The position numbers and the translations under genes were made by a program. A stretch of 64,000 bases of DNA from Acidobacteriota bacterium. GTDB lineage: Bacteria; Acidobacteriota; Terriglobia; Bryobacterales; Bryobacteraceae. The DNA lies in assembly GCA_018268715.1 (NCBI GenBank), contig JAFDVZ010000014.1:1-64000 (forward strand), given 5' to 3'. How positions within the stretch are numbered: position 1 is the stretch's first letter; the number at the start of each line of letters is the position of its first letter. Shown here one piece after another: positions 36,849 to 44,277 of the stretch. The notes below the pieces were generated by a model. That model was given only the letters and a program-made list of their open reading frames with translations. It was not told the DNA's origin and made no database searches.

Positions 36849-37828
36849 AGGCGCTGGCGCTGTTGCTGCTGATGCTTCCGGCGCAGGCCGCCGTCGATGG
36901 AGTCGTCATCAATTCGACCACGGGCAAACCGCAGGCCGGCGTGGTGGTGAGCCTGGTGCAGCCGAGTCAGAGCGGGATGCAGTCGCTCGCCAACGCGGCG
37001 ACGGACGCCGCGGGCAAGTTCCGGATCGACAAGGCGACCGAGGGCATGCTGCTGTTACAGACCACCTTCCAGGGCGTGCCGTACACGAAGGTGCTGCAAC
37101 CCGGGGCTCCCACCACCGGGGTCCAGATCGAGGTTTTCAGCGCGACGGCGAGTCCCGCTTCGACCTCGATCAGCCAGCACATCGTGTTCATCCAGCCGGC
37201 GAGCGATCAGCTTTCGATCAACGAGGTCTACTTCCTGAAGAACGATTCGAAGCAGACCTACAGCGACGCGGCGAATGGCGCCCTCCAGTTCTTCGTTCCG
37301 GCGGCGCGAGCCGAGGCGTCGAGCGTCCGGGTGACCATCAGCGCGCCGGGAGGCATGCCGGTGCAGCGTCCGGCCGAGGCCACCAAGCAGGCCGGCGTGT
37401 TCAAGGTGAACTTCCCGGTGAAGCCCGGCGAGACGGAATTCAATGTCGCCTACAGCATGCCGGCGGGCGATTCCTTCGCCACGAAGAACATCCAGAAAGT
37501 GGCCGACACCCGCATCGTCGTGCCGCGCGGCGTCACCCTGACGGGCGACGACGTGAAGGCCATGGGCGCGGATCCGAGCGGCAAGGTGAATATCTACACC
37601 ACCACGGCGGCATCCTACAAGGTGACCATCGGCGGGGCGGCCGAAACGACCTCCACGCAAGGGGCGAGCGGCGGGGAGGAAGACACCGGACAGCCGCAGA
37701 TCCAGGAAGTCCGGCCGCGCGTGTACGAGCAGCTTCCGGTGGTGATCGCGCTGGCGAGCGGGATCCTGCTGCTGGGATTCATCGTCCTGTACCGGTCCGG
37801 CGGCGCGAAAGGCAAATCGCAGAAATGA
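36845..37828 (+). CDS. Secreted membrane-anchored protein with carboxypeptidase-regulatory-like domain, ccm operon
   Basis: 327 residues. Signal peptide (MKALALLLLMLPAQAA), then 'VDGVVINSTTGKPQAGVVVS' and 'ATDAAGKFRIDKATEGMLLL', the CarboxypepD_reg-like beta-sandwich (about 17-95). A second beta-rich region runs to about 270, and a C-terminal TM ('LPVVIALASGILLLGFIVLY') anchors it with the bulk in the periplasm. It overlaps both neighbours by ATGA, so it belongs to the ccm operon, yet it is not a known Ccm component. A role in holding apocytochromes or scaffolding CcmAB is conceivable but is inference from context. Confidence 0.8.
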   Translation: MKALALLLLMLPAQAAVDGVVINSTTGKPQAGVVVSLVQPSQSGMQSLANAATDAAGKFRIDKATEGMLLLQTTFQGVPYTKVLQPGAPTTGVQIEVFSATASPASTSISQHIVFIQPASDQLSINEVYFLKNDSKQTYSDAANGALQFFVPAARAEASSVRVTISAPGGMPVQRPAEATKQAGVFKVNFPVKPGETEFNVAYSMPAGDSFATKNIQKVADTRIVVPRGVTLTGDDVKAMGADPSGKVNIYTTTAASYKVTIGGAAETTSTQGASGGEEDTGQPQIQEVRPRVYEQLPVVIALASGILLLGFIVLYRSGGAKGKSQK

Positions 37829-38523
37829 GCGCGGTCGAAGTCGATCGCGTCTGGAAATACTATGGCGACTATCCGGCCCTGAAGGACATCGACTTCAAGG
37901 TGGCGGACGGGGACTGCGTGGCGCTGCTGGGGCGCAACGGCGCGGGCAAGACCACGCTGCTGCGCATCATCGCGGGGCTGAGCCGGCCGGCCAAGGGGGA
38001 AGTCCGGATCGCGGGACGGGACCTGCGCGAGCTTTCAACGCGGCGGCGGGTCGGCATCCTGGGGCACGGCATCGCCGTTTACGATGAACTGTCGGCGCTT
38101 GAGAACCTGAAGATCTTCGCGTCCCTGTACGGCGCCGCCGATCCCTCCCGCACAGCGATGGAGTGGCTGGAACGGACCGGACTCGATCGCGTGAAGGACG
38201 GCCTGGTGCGCGAGTTTTCACGCGGCATGCGGCAGCGGCTGGCGGTGGCGCGAGCGTTCCTGCACGATCCAACGGTGCTGTTGCTCGACGAGCCGTTCAC
38301 GGCGCTCGACGACCGCGCCATCGCGGTGCTGCAGGGGTTGCTCAAACAGGCGCGGCAGGCGGGGCGGACGATCATCATGTCCACGCACCAGCTGCGCGAG
38401 GCCCTGGAACTGGCCTCGCACGTCGTGCTGATCAACCGCGGCCATCTGGGCTTCCATGGGGTCCGCACGCAGGAGATGCTCGACGATCCTTCGTGGCTGT
38501 ACCGCAACTACGGAGAGGCGTGA
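37825..38523 (+). CDS. ccmA: Haem exporter ATP-binding protein CcmA
   Basis: 232 residues, ABC ATPase. Walker A 'GRNGAGKTTLLRIIAGL' (38-54), signature 'FSRGMRQRLAVARAFLHDP', Walker B 'VLLLDEPFTALDD', and the H-loop 'IIMSTHQLREALEL'. With CcmB it drives haem handover to CcmE through CcmC/CcmD. Directly coupled to its neighbours: ATGA with the upstream gene, TGATG with ccmB. Assignment to CcmA and not another ABC family rests on position before ccmB and ccmC. Confidence 0.93.
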   Translation: MSAVEVDRVWKYYGDYPALKDIDFKVADGDCVALLGRNGAGKTTLLRIIAGLSRPAKGEVRIAGRDLRELSTRRRVGILGHGIAVYDELSALENLKIFASLYGAADPSRTAMEWLERTGLDRVKDGLVREFSRGMRQRLAVARAFLHDPTVLLLDEPFTALDDRAIAVLQGLLKQARQAGRTIIMSTHQLREALELASHVVLINRGHLGFHGVRTQEMLDDPSWLYRNYGEA

Positions 38524-39203
38524 TGCACTACCTCCGCGCCGTCGCCACCATTGCGCTCAAGGACCTGCGCAGCGAATTCCGCAGTAAGGAGGCCATCAAC
38601 GCGTCCCTGTCGTTCGCCATGGTGGTGCTGTTGCTGCTCAGCTTCGCCTTCGACCCTTCGAGCGAACAGGCGCGGGAATTCTCGGGCGGGCTGCTGTGGC
38701 TGGTGTTCGCGTTCGCGGGAACGCTGATCCTGAACCGCAGCTTCGCGCGCGAGTTGGGCAACGATTGCCTGGACGCGCTGCTCGCCTCCCCCTTGCCGTC
38801 CTGGGCGCTCTACGTGGGAAAGTGCATCAGCAACTGGCTGTTGCTGATGGCGCTCGAACTGGCCTGTCTGCCGGTGTTCGGCATCTTCTACAGCATCGAT
38901 TGGACGGTGCGGTTCGACGGGCTGTTGCTGGTGATCGGCCTGGCCACCTGGGCGTTGACGGTGATCGGGACCATGTTCAGCGCGTTGACGGTGAATCTGC
39001 GGCTGCGCGAGCTGATGCTGCCGATCCTGGTGTATCCGATGATGATTCCGGCGCTGCTCGGGGCCATCCAACTGACTACCGACCTGCTGGCGGGACGGCC
39101 GCTGAGCGCGGATAATATGCTATGGCTCCGCCTGCTGGTGGGCTTCGATGTGATCTACACGGCGCTGGCCGTGGCCTTGGTGGACACTGTTCTGATTGGG
39201 TGA
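38523..39203 (+). CDS. ccmB: Haem exporter permease CcmB
   Basis: 226 residues from ATG 38523 (MHYLRAVATIALKDLRSEFR); the longer frame that begins at 38163 is a shadow of ccmA. Six TM segments; 'FDPSSEQAREFSGGLLWLVF', 'RSFARELGNDCLDALLASPL' and 'LRELMLPILVYPMMIPALLG' are conserved CcmB blocks. It forms the membrane part of the CcmAB ABC complex. The start overlaps the ccmA stop (TGATG), and ccmC starts four bases after its stop. Confidence 0.95.
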   Translation: MHYLRAVATIALKDLRSEFRSKEAINASLSFAMVVLLLLSFAFDPSSEQAREFSGGLLWLVFAFAGTLILNRSFARELGNDCLDALLASPLPSWALYVGKCISNWLLLMALELACLPVFGIFYSIDWTVRFDGLLLVIGLATWALTVIGTMFSALTVNLRLRELMLPILVYPMMIPALLGAIQLTTDLLAGRPLSADNMLWLRLLVGFDVIYTALAVALVDTVLIG

Positions 39204-39207
39204 TTTC

Positions 39208-39897
39208 ATGCGTGAAAAGATCCTCTACGCGATCGGAATCGTGACGGGCGCGCTGCTCGTCCGCAACCTTTACGTGATCCTGCTGCAGTTGCCGGACGAG
39301 GCCAAGCAGGACGCCATCTGGCGCATCTTCTGCTTTCACCTGCCGGCGGCCATCGTCTCCTTCACCGGCTTCTTCGTCGCACTGGTGTTCAGCCTGATCT
39401 ACCTGGCCAAGCGGAATCTGAAGTGGGACGCGCTGGCCGCCTCGGCCACCGAGGTGTCCTTCGCGTTGGCCATTGTGACGCTGGTGACCGGCAGCATCTG
39501 GGCGCGCATCATCTGGGGCGTCTGGTGGGCCTGGGACCCGCGCCTGACCTCCTACTTCATCTGCCTGCTGATCTATTCCGGATATCTGATGCTGCGGCGC
39601 GTGATCGACGAGCCGACAACGCGGGGGCGACTGTCGTCGGTGCTGAGCATCTTCGGCTTCACCAATATCGTGATCGTCTGGAAGTCGATTGAGTGGTGGG
39701 CGACGCTGCATCCGGGGCCGGTGCTCAGCATCCGCTCGGGCGGCGGCGGCCGCATGAATCCGGCGATGGAATCGGCGGCGTGGTGGAACGTGCTCGCCAT
39801 CGGCCTGCTGACGGTGATGTTCGTGGCGATGCGGATGCGGCAGGAAGACACGCGCAGGGAATTGGACGCGCTGCGCCGGCTGGCGCACACGATATAG
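39208..39897 (+). CDS. ccmC: Haem-handling protein CcmC
   Basis: 229 residues from ATG 39208 (MREKILYAIGIVTGALL). Six TMs. The WWD motif 'WGVWWAWDPRLTSYFICLLI' (about 106-125) is the CcmC haem site, with the flanking His in 'RIFCFHLPAAIVS' and 'IEWWATLHPGP'. CcmC loads haem onto CcmE. The upstream TTG at 39196 is an unlikely start. It follows ccmB by four bases and precedes the CcmD-like fusion by 17 bp. Confidence 0.95.
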   Translation: MREKILYAIGIVTGALLVRNLYVILLQLPDEAKQDAIWRIFCFHLPAAIVSFTGFFVALVFSLIYLAKRNLKWDALAASATEVSFALAIVTLVTGSIWARIIWGVWWAWDPRLTSYFICLLIYSGYLMLRRVIDEPTTRGRLSSVLSIFGFTNIVIVWKSIEWWATLHPGPVLSIRSGGGGRMNPAMESAAWWNVLAIGLLTVMFVAMRMRQEDTRRELDALRRLAHTI

Positions 39898-39914
39898 GAT
39901 ACGAAACGAACCCA

Positions 39915-40382
39915 ATGAACTCGAAAGCAAGGGCAGCACTCATCCTCATCGCCATTGCGGCGCCGCTGGCCGCCCAGGTGAGCGTGTCGGGGAAGGTGAC
40001 CGACGACACCGGGGCCGGCATTCCGGACCTGAAAGTGACGCTGACCAACCAGTCGACGCAGGTGGAGAAGGAAATCCGCACCACGCCCGAAGGCGTCTAC
40101 ACGATTCAGGCCGAGCCGGGAACCTATGCGCTGGCGATCGAGAAACCGGGCCGCGGCGTGTTTGCGATCCGCGACGTCCAACTGGCGGCAGGCCAGAACC
40201 AGACGGTGAACTTCGGGATGTCGGCCCAGTCCGACAACCGTAACTTTCGCTACATGTTCTACGGGTTCGTGGCCGCGTGGCTGGTGCTGGTGATCTACGT
40301 GATCTCCATGGTGAGCCGTGAAAACACGCTGAAACGCCAGGTCGAGAATCTGAAGCAGATGCTCGAATCGGAGAAACGGTAG
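39915..40382 (+). CDS. CcmD-like helix fused to carboxypeptidase-regulatory-like domain
   Basis: 155 residues. Signal peptide (1-20, ending 'PLAAQ'), then a CarboxypepD_reg-like domain ('VSVSGKVTDDTGAGIPDLKV', 'TPEGVYTIQAEPGTYALAIE', about 22-100). The C-terminus is 'YMFYGFVAAWLVLVIYVISM' followed by 'VSRENTLKRQVENLKQML', which matches the CcmD pattern of a single TM with an aromatic entry, a positive stop and a short coiled tail. CcmD is normally about 50-70 residues and has no extra domain. Position right after ccmC is the standard ccmD place. Together these support a CcmD with an added periplasmic domain; the identity of the helix is inferred from pattern and order. Confidence 0.75.
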   Translation: MNSKARAALILIAIAAPLAAQVSVSGKVTDDTGAGIPDLKVTLTNQSTQVEKEIRTTPEGVYTIQAEPGTYALAIEKPGRGVFAIRDVQLAAGQNQTVNFGMSAQSDNRNFRYMFYGFVAAWLVLVIYVISMVSRENTLKRQVENLKQMLESEKR

Positions 40383-40393
40383 CGCCGGAGCGG

Positions 40394-41149
40394 TCAGCTG
40401 CCCGGCGCGAGAGCGATGGCTGGATGGCGGCCGTTTCTCGACCCAAGGCCGCCCTCGTCCCGGACCTTGCGCGCGATCAGCACGCGGGAGGGGTAGCCGG
40501 TCTGGCGGACGACTCGTTCGCGGACGACTTCCAGGCCTACGGAACGGAGCAAGTCGGGCACGTCGCGATCCACCTGGCGGCCCCAGAACGCCGGCACGGC
40601 CCCACCACAGATCTTGTAGAGCCGGTTGAAAAACGGGCTGTTCTGCCCGATCAGCACCATGGAGACGGTTCCGTCGTCCCTGAGAACGCGCGTGAACTCG
40701 CGGAGCGTCAGGCGAATGTCGTCGGCGCCCAGCAGTTCCAGCAGATAGCAGCAAACCAGTAAATCGAAGCTGCGGTTGCGGAACGGCAGATTCCGGACAT
40801 CCACCGCCTGGCAATGGGCCCGCGATTGCGGGTGCTTCTTGCGCGCCTCGCGCTGGGTGCGGGCCGCCATGTTGGGCGAAAGGTCCAGGCCGAACGTGGC
40901 GCCGCGGGAGTTTGCGCCGATCAGGCGGCGGAACATCTCGCCGGAACCCGTGGCGACCTCCAGCACCTGCATTCCATCGATGGCGCCTGTTTCAGCCAAC
41001 AGCGTGCGGTGCGCACGCGAATGGAAGAACATGGTGCTCAAAGGATAAACCGCCGAGACGCGATCGTAGATCCATCGCGTCCGTTCCGCGATCGTGTTCG
41101 GTAGCGAGTCCGCCTGGCGGTACGCCAGAGTCCAGTTAAATTCGCTCAA
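40394..41149 (-). CDS. Class I SAM-dependent methyltransferase (UbiE/Methyltransf_11-like)
   Basis: 251 residues. SAM-binding motif I 'VLEVATGSGEMFRRL', 'FGLDLSPNMAARTQREARKK' (motif with acidic ribose contact), then 'DVRNLPFRNRSFDLLVCCY' and 'LREFTRVLRDDGTVSMVLIG', the standard motif series. The N-terminal part 'IYDRVSAVYPLSTMFFHSRA' is reminiscent of UbiE-like and demethylmenaquinone methyltransferases. No quinone gene is next to it, so the substrate is unknown. It converges on the ccm operon with 11 bp between stops. Confidence 0.88.
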   Translation of the reverse strand: MSEFNWTLAYRQADSLPNTIAERTRWIYDRVSAVYPLSTMFFHSRAHRTLLAETGAIDGMQVLEVATGSGEMFRRLIGANSRGATFGLDLSPNMAARTQREARKKHPQSRAHCQAVDVRNLPFRNRSFDLLVCCYLLELLGADDIRLTLREFTRVLRDDGTVSMVLIGQNSPFFNRLYKICGGAVPAFWGRQVDRDVPDLLRSVGLEVVRERVVRQTGYPSRVLIARKVRDEGGLGSRNGRHPAIALAPGS

Positions 41150-41203
41150 GCATTGCTCCAGGCGTCCGGCGCCAAGACGTTGGGCCGGACCAACTCACAA
41201 GGA

Positions 41204-42544
41204 TCAGGAAACGGCGGCAAGATGCGCCGGCGCACAAGGAATCTCGATGCCGGTGGTGGTGCCTTCCCCAAGCCGGCTGTCAATCCACATCCGATATTCT
41301 TCGCCAAACAGGACTTTCAGGCGCTCATTCACGTTGCTCACGCCGATGCCCTGCTCGAACAGGGTCGCCAGTTTTGTCTCGGGAATTCCGACGCCATCAT
41401 CCTCCACTGTCACGTAGAGCCGTCCATCCGTCACACGGCTGCGTACTCGAATCATACCGCCGTCGACCTTGCTGCTCAAACCGTGGCGGATGCTGTTTTC
41501 GATAATCGGCTGCAGCAGCATGCTGGGCACCGGACTGTCCAGGCTGTCCGGCTCGATCTCCTTGACGAACTTCAGCTTATCGCCAAATCGGACCATCTCG
41601 ATGGCCAGGTAGTCGTCAATGAAGGACAGTTCCTCTCGCAACGGGCACAGGTTTTCCTGTTTTCGCAGCAGCCGCCGGAGGATGTTGGAGAGCTGATAGA
41701 CGACTTTGCGGGCCTGGTCGGGGTTGGTTCGGATCAGGGAGGCGACGGAATTCAACGTATTGAACAGGAAATGGGGGTTGATCTGGCGCTGGAGCGCAGA
41801 CAGCCGCGCCTCATTGAGCAGCATCTGCTGGGTTTCGAGCTTCTTCTCGTTGCGCCGCGCCGACCATACCTTGAGCGGCATGGCGGTGGCGAACAGGGTG
41901 GTGGCGAACAGACCGGCCACCGCCAGAGGGTGCTGATGCTGATGGGGGCGATACAGCGAAAACACGCTCTTGGGGACCAGCGTGGCGATTCCGATGCGCA
42001 CGACCTCGAGGCCCAGCACCGCCAGTCCGCAGACCAGGCTGAAGGCCGTCCCGCGCAGGTCGTAGGTGGTCTTGTCGCGGCGCACGAGACGGTACAACTG
42101 CAGGTCGAAGAACGGGGAGAATCGCCAGATGTCCTCGGGGTCGGGCGCGACGTCGCGCAGCAGGCCGCCGAGCACGCCGGCTCCGGCCAGCAGCAGCATC
42201 GTCAGGAACTCGCCGTTCAGCATGGCGGGAGCCGAGATGAAGATGCCCGAGAGCATCCCGGTGATGTACCCGCCCACGATTCCGAGGACAAAACTGCCCT
42301 CCAGGCCGAGATCCACCGCCTGGTAGGTGTCCTGTGTCAGGACGCGGATGGCCGCTCCCGCCGCGAAGAAGGCGCCGCAGCCCAAGGCGATGGCCACGCG
42401 CTCCCGGAGGGTGCGTTCCTCGCGCATCAGAGCGCGCTGGAAACGGCCGGAGCGGATCAGGATGCTGGCCAGAGACGCCGCGACGGCGATCCGCAGCAAC
42501 AACGTGGCGAGGACCTGCTCCAGCATGCCGGAACCGCTGACCAT
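41204..42544 (-). CDS. LytS/YehU-type sensor histidine kinase
   Basis: 446 residues. Six or seven N-terminal TM helices form a 5TMR-LYT-like domain (about 1-225; note 'GIVGGYITGMLSGIFISAPA'). The His_kinase domain has 'LQRQINPHFLFNTLNSVASL' with the phospho-acceptor His, and the HATPase domain has 'LLQPIIENSIRHGL', 'VEDDGVGIP' and 'GIGVSNVNERLKVLFG'. The start may be ATG 42544 or 42526: ATTATAAT overlaps the first, and GGAGGA is 14 bases before it, so neither is firm. No response regulator (LytTR) gene is adjacent, so the partner is unlinked. Divergent from ribA. Confidence 0.92.
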   Translation of the reverse strand: MVSGSGMLEQVLATLLLRIAVAASLASILIRSGRFQRALMREERTLRERVAIALGCGAFFAAGAAIRVLTQDTYQAVDLGLEGSFVLGIVGGYITGMLSGIFISAPAMLNGEFLTMLLLAGAGVLGGLLRDVAPDPEDIWRFSPFFDLQLYRLVRRDKTTYDLRGTAFSLVCGLAVLGLEVVRIGIATLVPKSVFSLYRPHQHQHPLAVAGLFATTLFATAMPLKVWSARRNEKKLETQQMLLNEARLSALQRQINPHFLFNTLNSVASLIRTNPDQARKVVYQLSNILRRLLRKQENLCPLREELSFIDDYLAIEMVRFGDKLKFVKEIEPDSLDSPVPSMLLQPIIENSIRHGLSSKVDGGMIRVRSRVTDGRLYVTVEDDGVGIPETKLATLFEQGIGVSNVNERLKVLFGEEYRMWIDSRLGEGTTTGIEIPCAPAHLAAVS

Positions 42545-42578
42545 TATAATTAGAGTAGTCCTCCGTTTTCAGACCGCA

Positions 42579-43205
42579 ATGATGGCAATCACCCCCGCAA
42601 CCCGTTGTGAAAAGGTCGCCGAGGCCGACTTTCCCAGTGAATTCGGCCACTTCCGGATCTACGGGTTTCGCTCGACGCCGAACAACGGGCGCGCGCCCGA
42701 GGAGGCAGTGGTCCTGCGCATGGGCGACGTCGCCGGCGGCGACCCGGTGCTGGTTCGAATCCACTCTCAGTGTCTCACGGGGGACGTACTGCATAGCCTA
42801 AGGTGCGATTGCCGCGGCCAACTGGAACTGGCGCTGGACCGGATCGCCAGCGAGGGACGCGGACTGCTGATCTACGAGCACCAGGAGGGGCGCGGCATCG
42901 GATTGCTGAACAAGCTGCGCGCCTACGAGTTGCAGGACGCCGGGGCGGACACCGTAGAGGCGAACGTCCAATTGGGGTTCGACGCCGATCTGCGGGACTA
43001 CGGTTTGCCGGCGGAGATCCTGAGGCACTTCGGCGTGACCGAGGTCCGGCTGCTGTCGAACAATCCGGAGAAGATCGCCGCCATCGAACGGGTGGGAGTG
43101 CGGGTGGTGGAGCGCATTCCGTGCATCGTGCCGCCGCTCGAATCGCGCGAACAGTACCTGCGCACCAAGAAAGAGAAGATGGGGCACCTGCTCGAGGAGT
43201 TCTGA
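42579..43205 (+). CDS. ribA: GTP cyclohydrolase II (riboflavin biosynthesis)
   Basis: 208 residues; two consecutive ATGs (42579, 42582), the frame upstream being a shadow of the kinase gene. Zinc ligands are in 'SQCLTGDVLHSLRCDCRGQL' (Cys, then CxC). Active-site stretch 'YEHQEGRGIGLLNKLRAYEL' contains the catalytic Asp/Glu-Arg neighbourhood, and 'LGFDADLRDYGLPAEILRHF' with 'RLLSNNPEKIAAIERVG' complete the family pattern. It opens GTP to the first riboflavin intermediate. It is a stand-alone RibA without a RibB (DHBP synthase) domain. Length is typical. Confidence 0.95.
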   Translation: MMAITPATRCEKVAEADFPSEFGHFRIYGFRSTPNNGRAPEEAVVLRMGDVAGGDPVLVRIHSQCLTGDVLHSLRCDCRGQLELALDRIASEGRGLLIYEHQEGRGIGLLNKLRAYELQDAGADTVEANVQLGFDADLRDYGLPAEILRHFGVTEVRLLSNNPEKIAAIERVGVRVVERIPCIVPPLESREQYLRTKKEKMGHLLEEF

Positions 43206-43209
43206 GCGG

Positions 43210-43419
43210 TCAGCGCTGGGTGAGCGCAATCACCATCCAGCCCAGCAGGTAGATTGCGCCGGCCGCCGCATAGACGGCGAACTCGCGCGTGATCCGAACC
43301 TCCGGCGGGCGAAACTGGACTCTCACCTGGATCCTTCGTGGCGGCGACAGAGCGCCGAGGCCCGCCCGGAGGCGCAATCGGGCCCACTCGGCATGTATGC
43401 TCTCCAGCAGCGGCTCCAC
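43210..43419 (-). CDS. Small membrane protein, tail-anchored type
   Basis: 69 residues, GTG start, no obvious ribosome site. Basic, arginine-rich N-terminal part ('WARLRLRAGLGALSPPRRIQ', 'VRVQFRPPEVRITREFA') and one C-terminal TM ('VYAAAGAIYLLGWMVIALTQ'). Not recognised. Evidence for being a gene is limited to a membrane-protein-like composition in a space that otherwise holds no gene. The 180 bp between it and the ferredoxin contain only the likely ferredoxin promoter. Confidence 0.4.
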   Translation of the reverse strand: MEPLLESIHAEWARLRLRAGLGALSPPRRIQVRVQFRPPEVRITREFAVYAAAGAIYLLGWMVIALTQR

Positions 43420-43599
43420 AAAGTGTTAGTAGGGCTGGCGGCGGAGTCCTCTCGGGTTTCGTTGAACCGTTCAGTGCGCCAGGGGACAGGCGAAGGGCGG
43501 ATGGACGCATTTTGCTGCACCGTCTTACCAGGCCGGGATCCCGATGTGATAATACTGTGAAAGGCCCGCAATCACTGGGACGAAATCAAGGAAGAATAG

Positions 43600-43860
43600 A
43601 TGGCTTACGTAATCGCTGAACCCTGTATCGGCACTAAAGACACCGCGTGCGTGGACGCTTGCCCGGTGGATTGCATCCACCCCAAAAAGGATGAAGCGGC
43701 CTACGAGACCTCGGAACTGCTCTATATCGACCCGGTGGAATGCATCGACTGCGGGGCATGCGTGCCGGTGTGCCCGGTGTCGGCGATCTTCGCCCTGGAC
43801 GACCTTCCGGAGAAGTGGGCGCACTTCGCCGAAATCAACGCGAAGTATTTCAACCGCTAG
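43600..43860 (+). CDS. Ferredoxin, 2[4Fe-4S] or 7Fe type
   Basis: 86 residues, ATG preceded by AAGGAAGAA. Cysteines: C9, then 'CVDACPVDCIHP' in the first half, and 'CIDCGACVPVCPVSAIF' as a classical [4Fe-4S] binding loop in the second. The first half pattern (C9...C17xxxC21...) is that of 7Fe/8Fe bacterial ferredoxins. A short acidic C-terminal helix ends it. It is cytoplasmic. A plausible partner is the KorAB oxidoreductase encoded 2.4 kb downstream on the other strand; that pairing is inferred from proximity only. Confidence 0.93.
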   Translation: MAYVIAEPCIGTKDTACVDACPVDCIHPKKDEAAYETSELLYIDPVECIDCGACVPVCPVSAIFALDDLPEKWAHFAEINAKYFNR

Positions 43861-43893
43861 ACTCCAGCGGGGCGGTCGGGTGACCGGCCGCCC

Positions 43894-44277
43894 TCAGTCC
43901 GCGTAGTAGCGGGCGGTGCTGGTGTCGGTTTCCCAGATTTTCACTTCGGCGATCCGCACCGGGCCGTTTCCGTTGTCCGGGACGAAGGTCTTCATCAGCT
44001 CGTCGTAGAAGTACTTAGCCATATTCTCGGCCGACGGGTTGATGATGGTGAACGGCTCCAGGTCGTTGATGAACTGGTGGTCCAGACGGTCGACGATGGC
44101 GCGCACCTGTTTCTTCAACTCGACGAAATCCACGATGAGTCCGGTTTTATTGAGCCGCGGTCCCGCCGCCGTCACCCGGACGCGGTAGTTGTGGCCGTGC
44201 ACGTTTTCGCACTTGCCTTTGTATTCCCGCAGCGAGTGCCCCGCCGCAAAAGTCAGCTCCACTGAAACTTCAAACAT
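43894..44277 (-). CDS. queD: 6-carboxy-tetrahydropterin synthase QueD
   Basis: 127 residues from ATG 44277 (MFEVSVELTFAAGHSL). Zinc histidines are in 'AAGHSL' and 'NVHGHNY'; the catalytic Cys is in 'GKCENVHGHNY', which distinguishes QueD from folate-pathway relatives. 'GLIVDFVELKKQVRAIVDRL', 'DHQFIND', 'PSAENMAKYFYDEL' follow the family. It makes 6-carboxy-tetrahydropterin, an intermediate to queuosine/preQ0. Its start overlaps the end of the helicase gene by 8 bp. No queC, queE or queF is in this window. Confidence 0.93.
   Translation of the reverse strand: MFEVSVELTFAAGHSLREYKGKCENVHGHNYRVRVTAAGPRLNKTGLIVDFVELKKQVRAIVDRLDHQFINDLEPFTIINPSAENMAKYFYDELMKTFVPDNGNGPVRIAEVKIWETDTSTARYYAD

Noticed and set aside
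42543-42550. ATTATAAT as a two-way promoter between the LytS kinase and ribA genes
   Set aside because: No -35 box at proper distance on either strand, and it overlaps a possible start codon.
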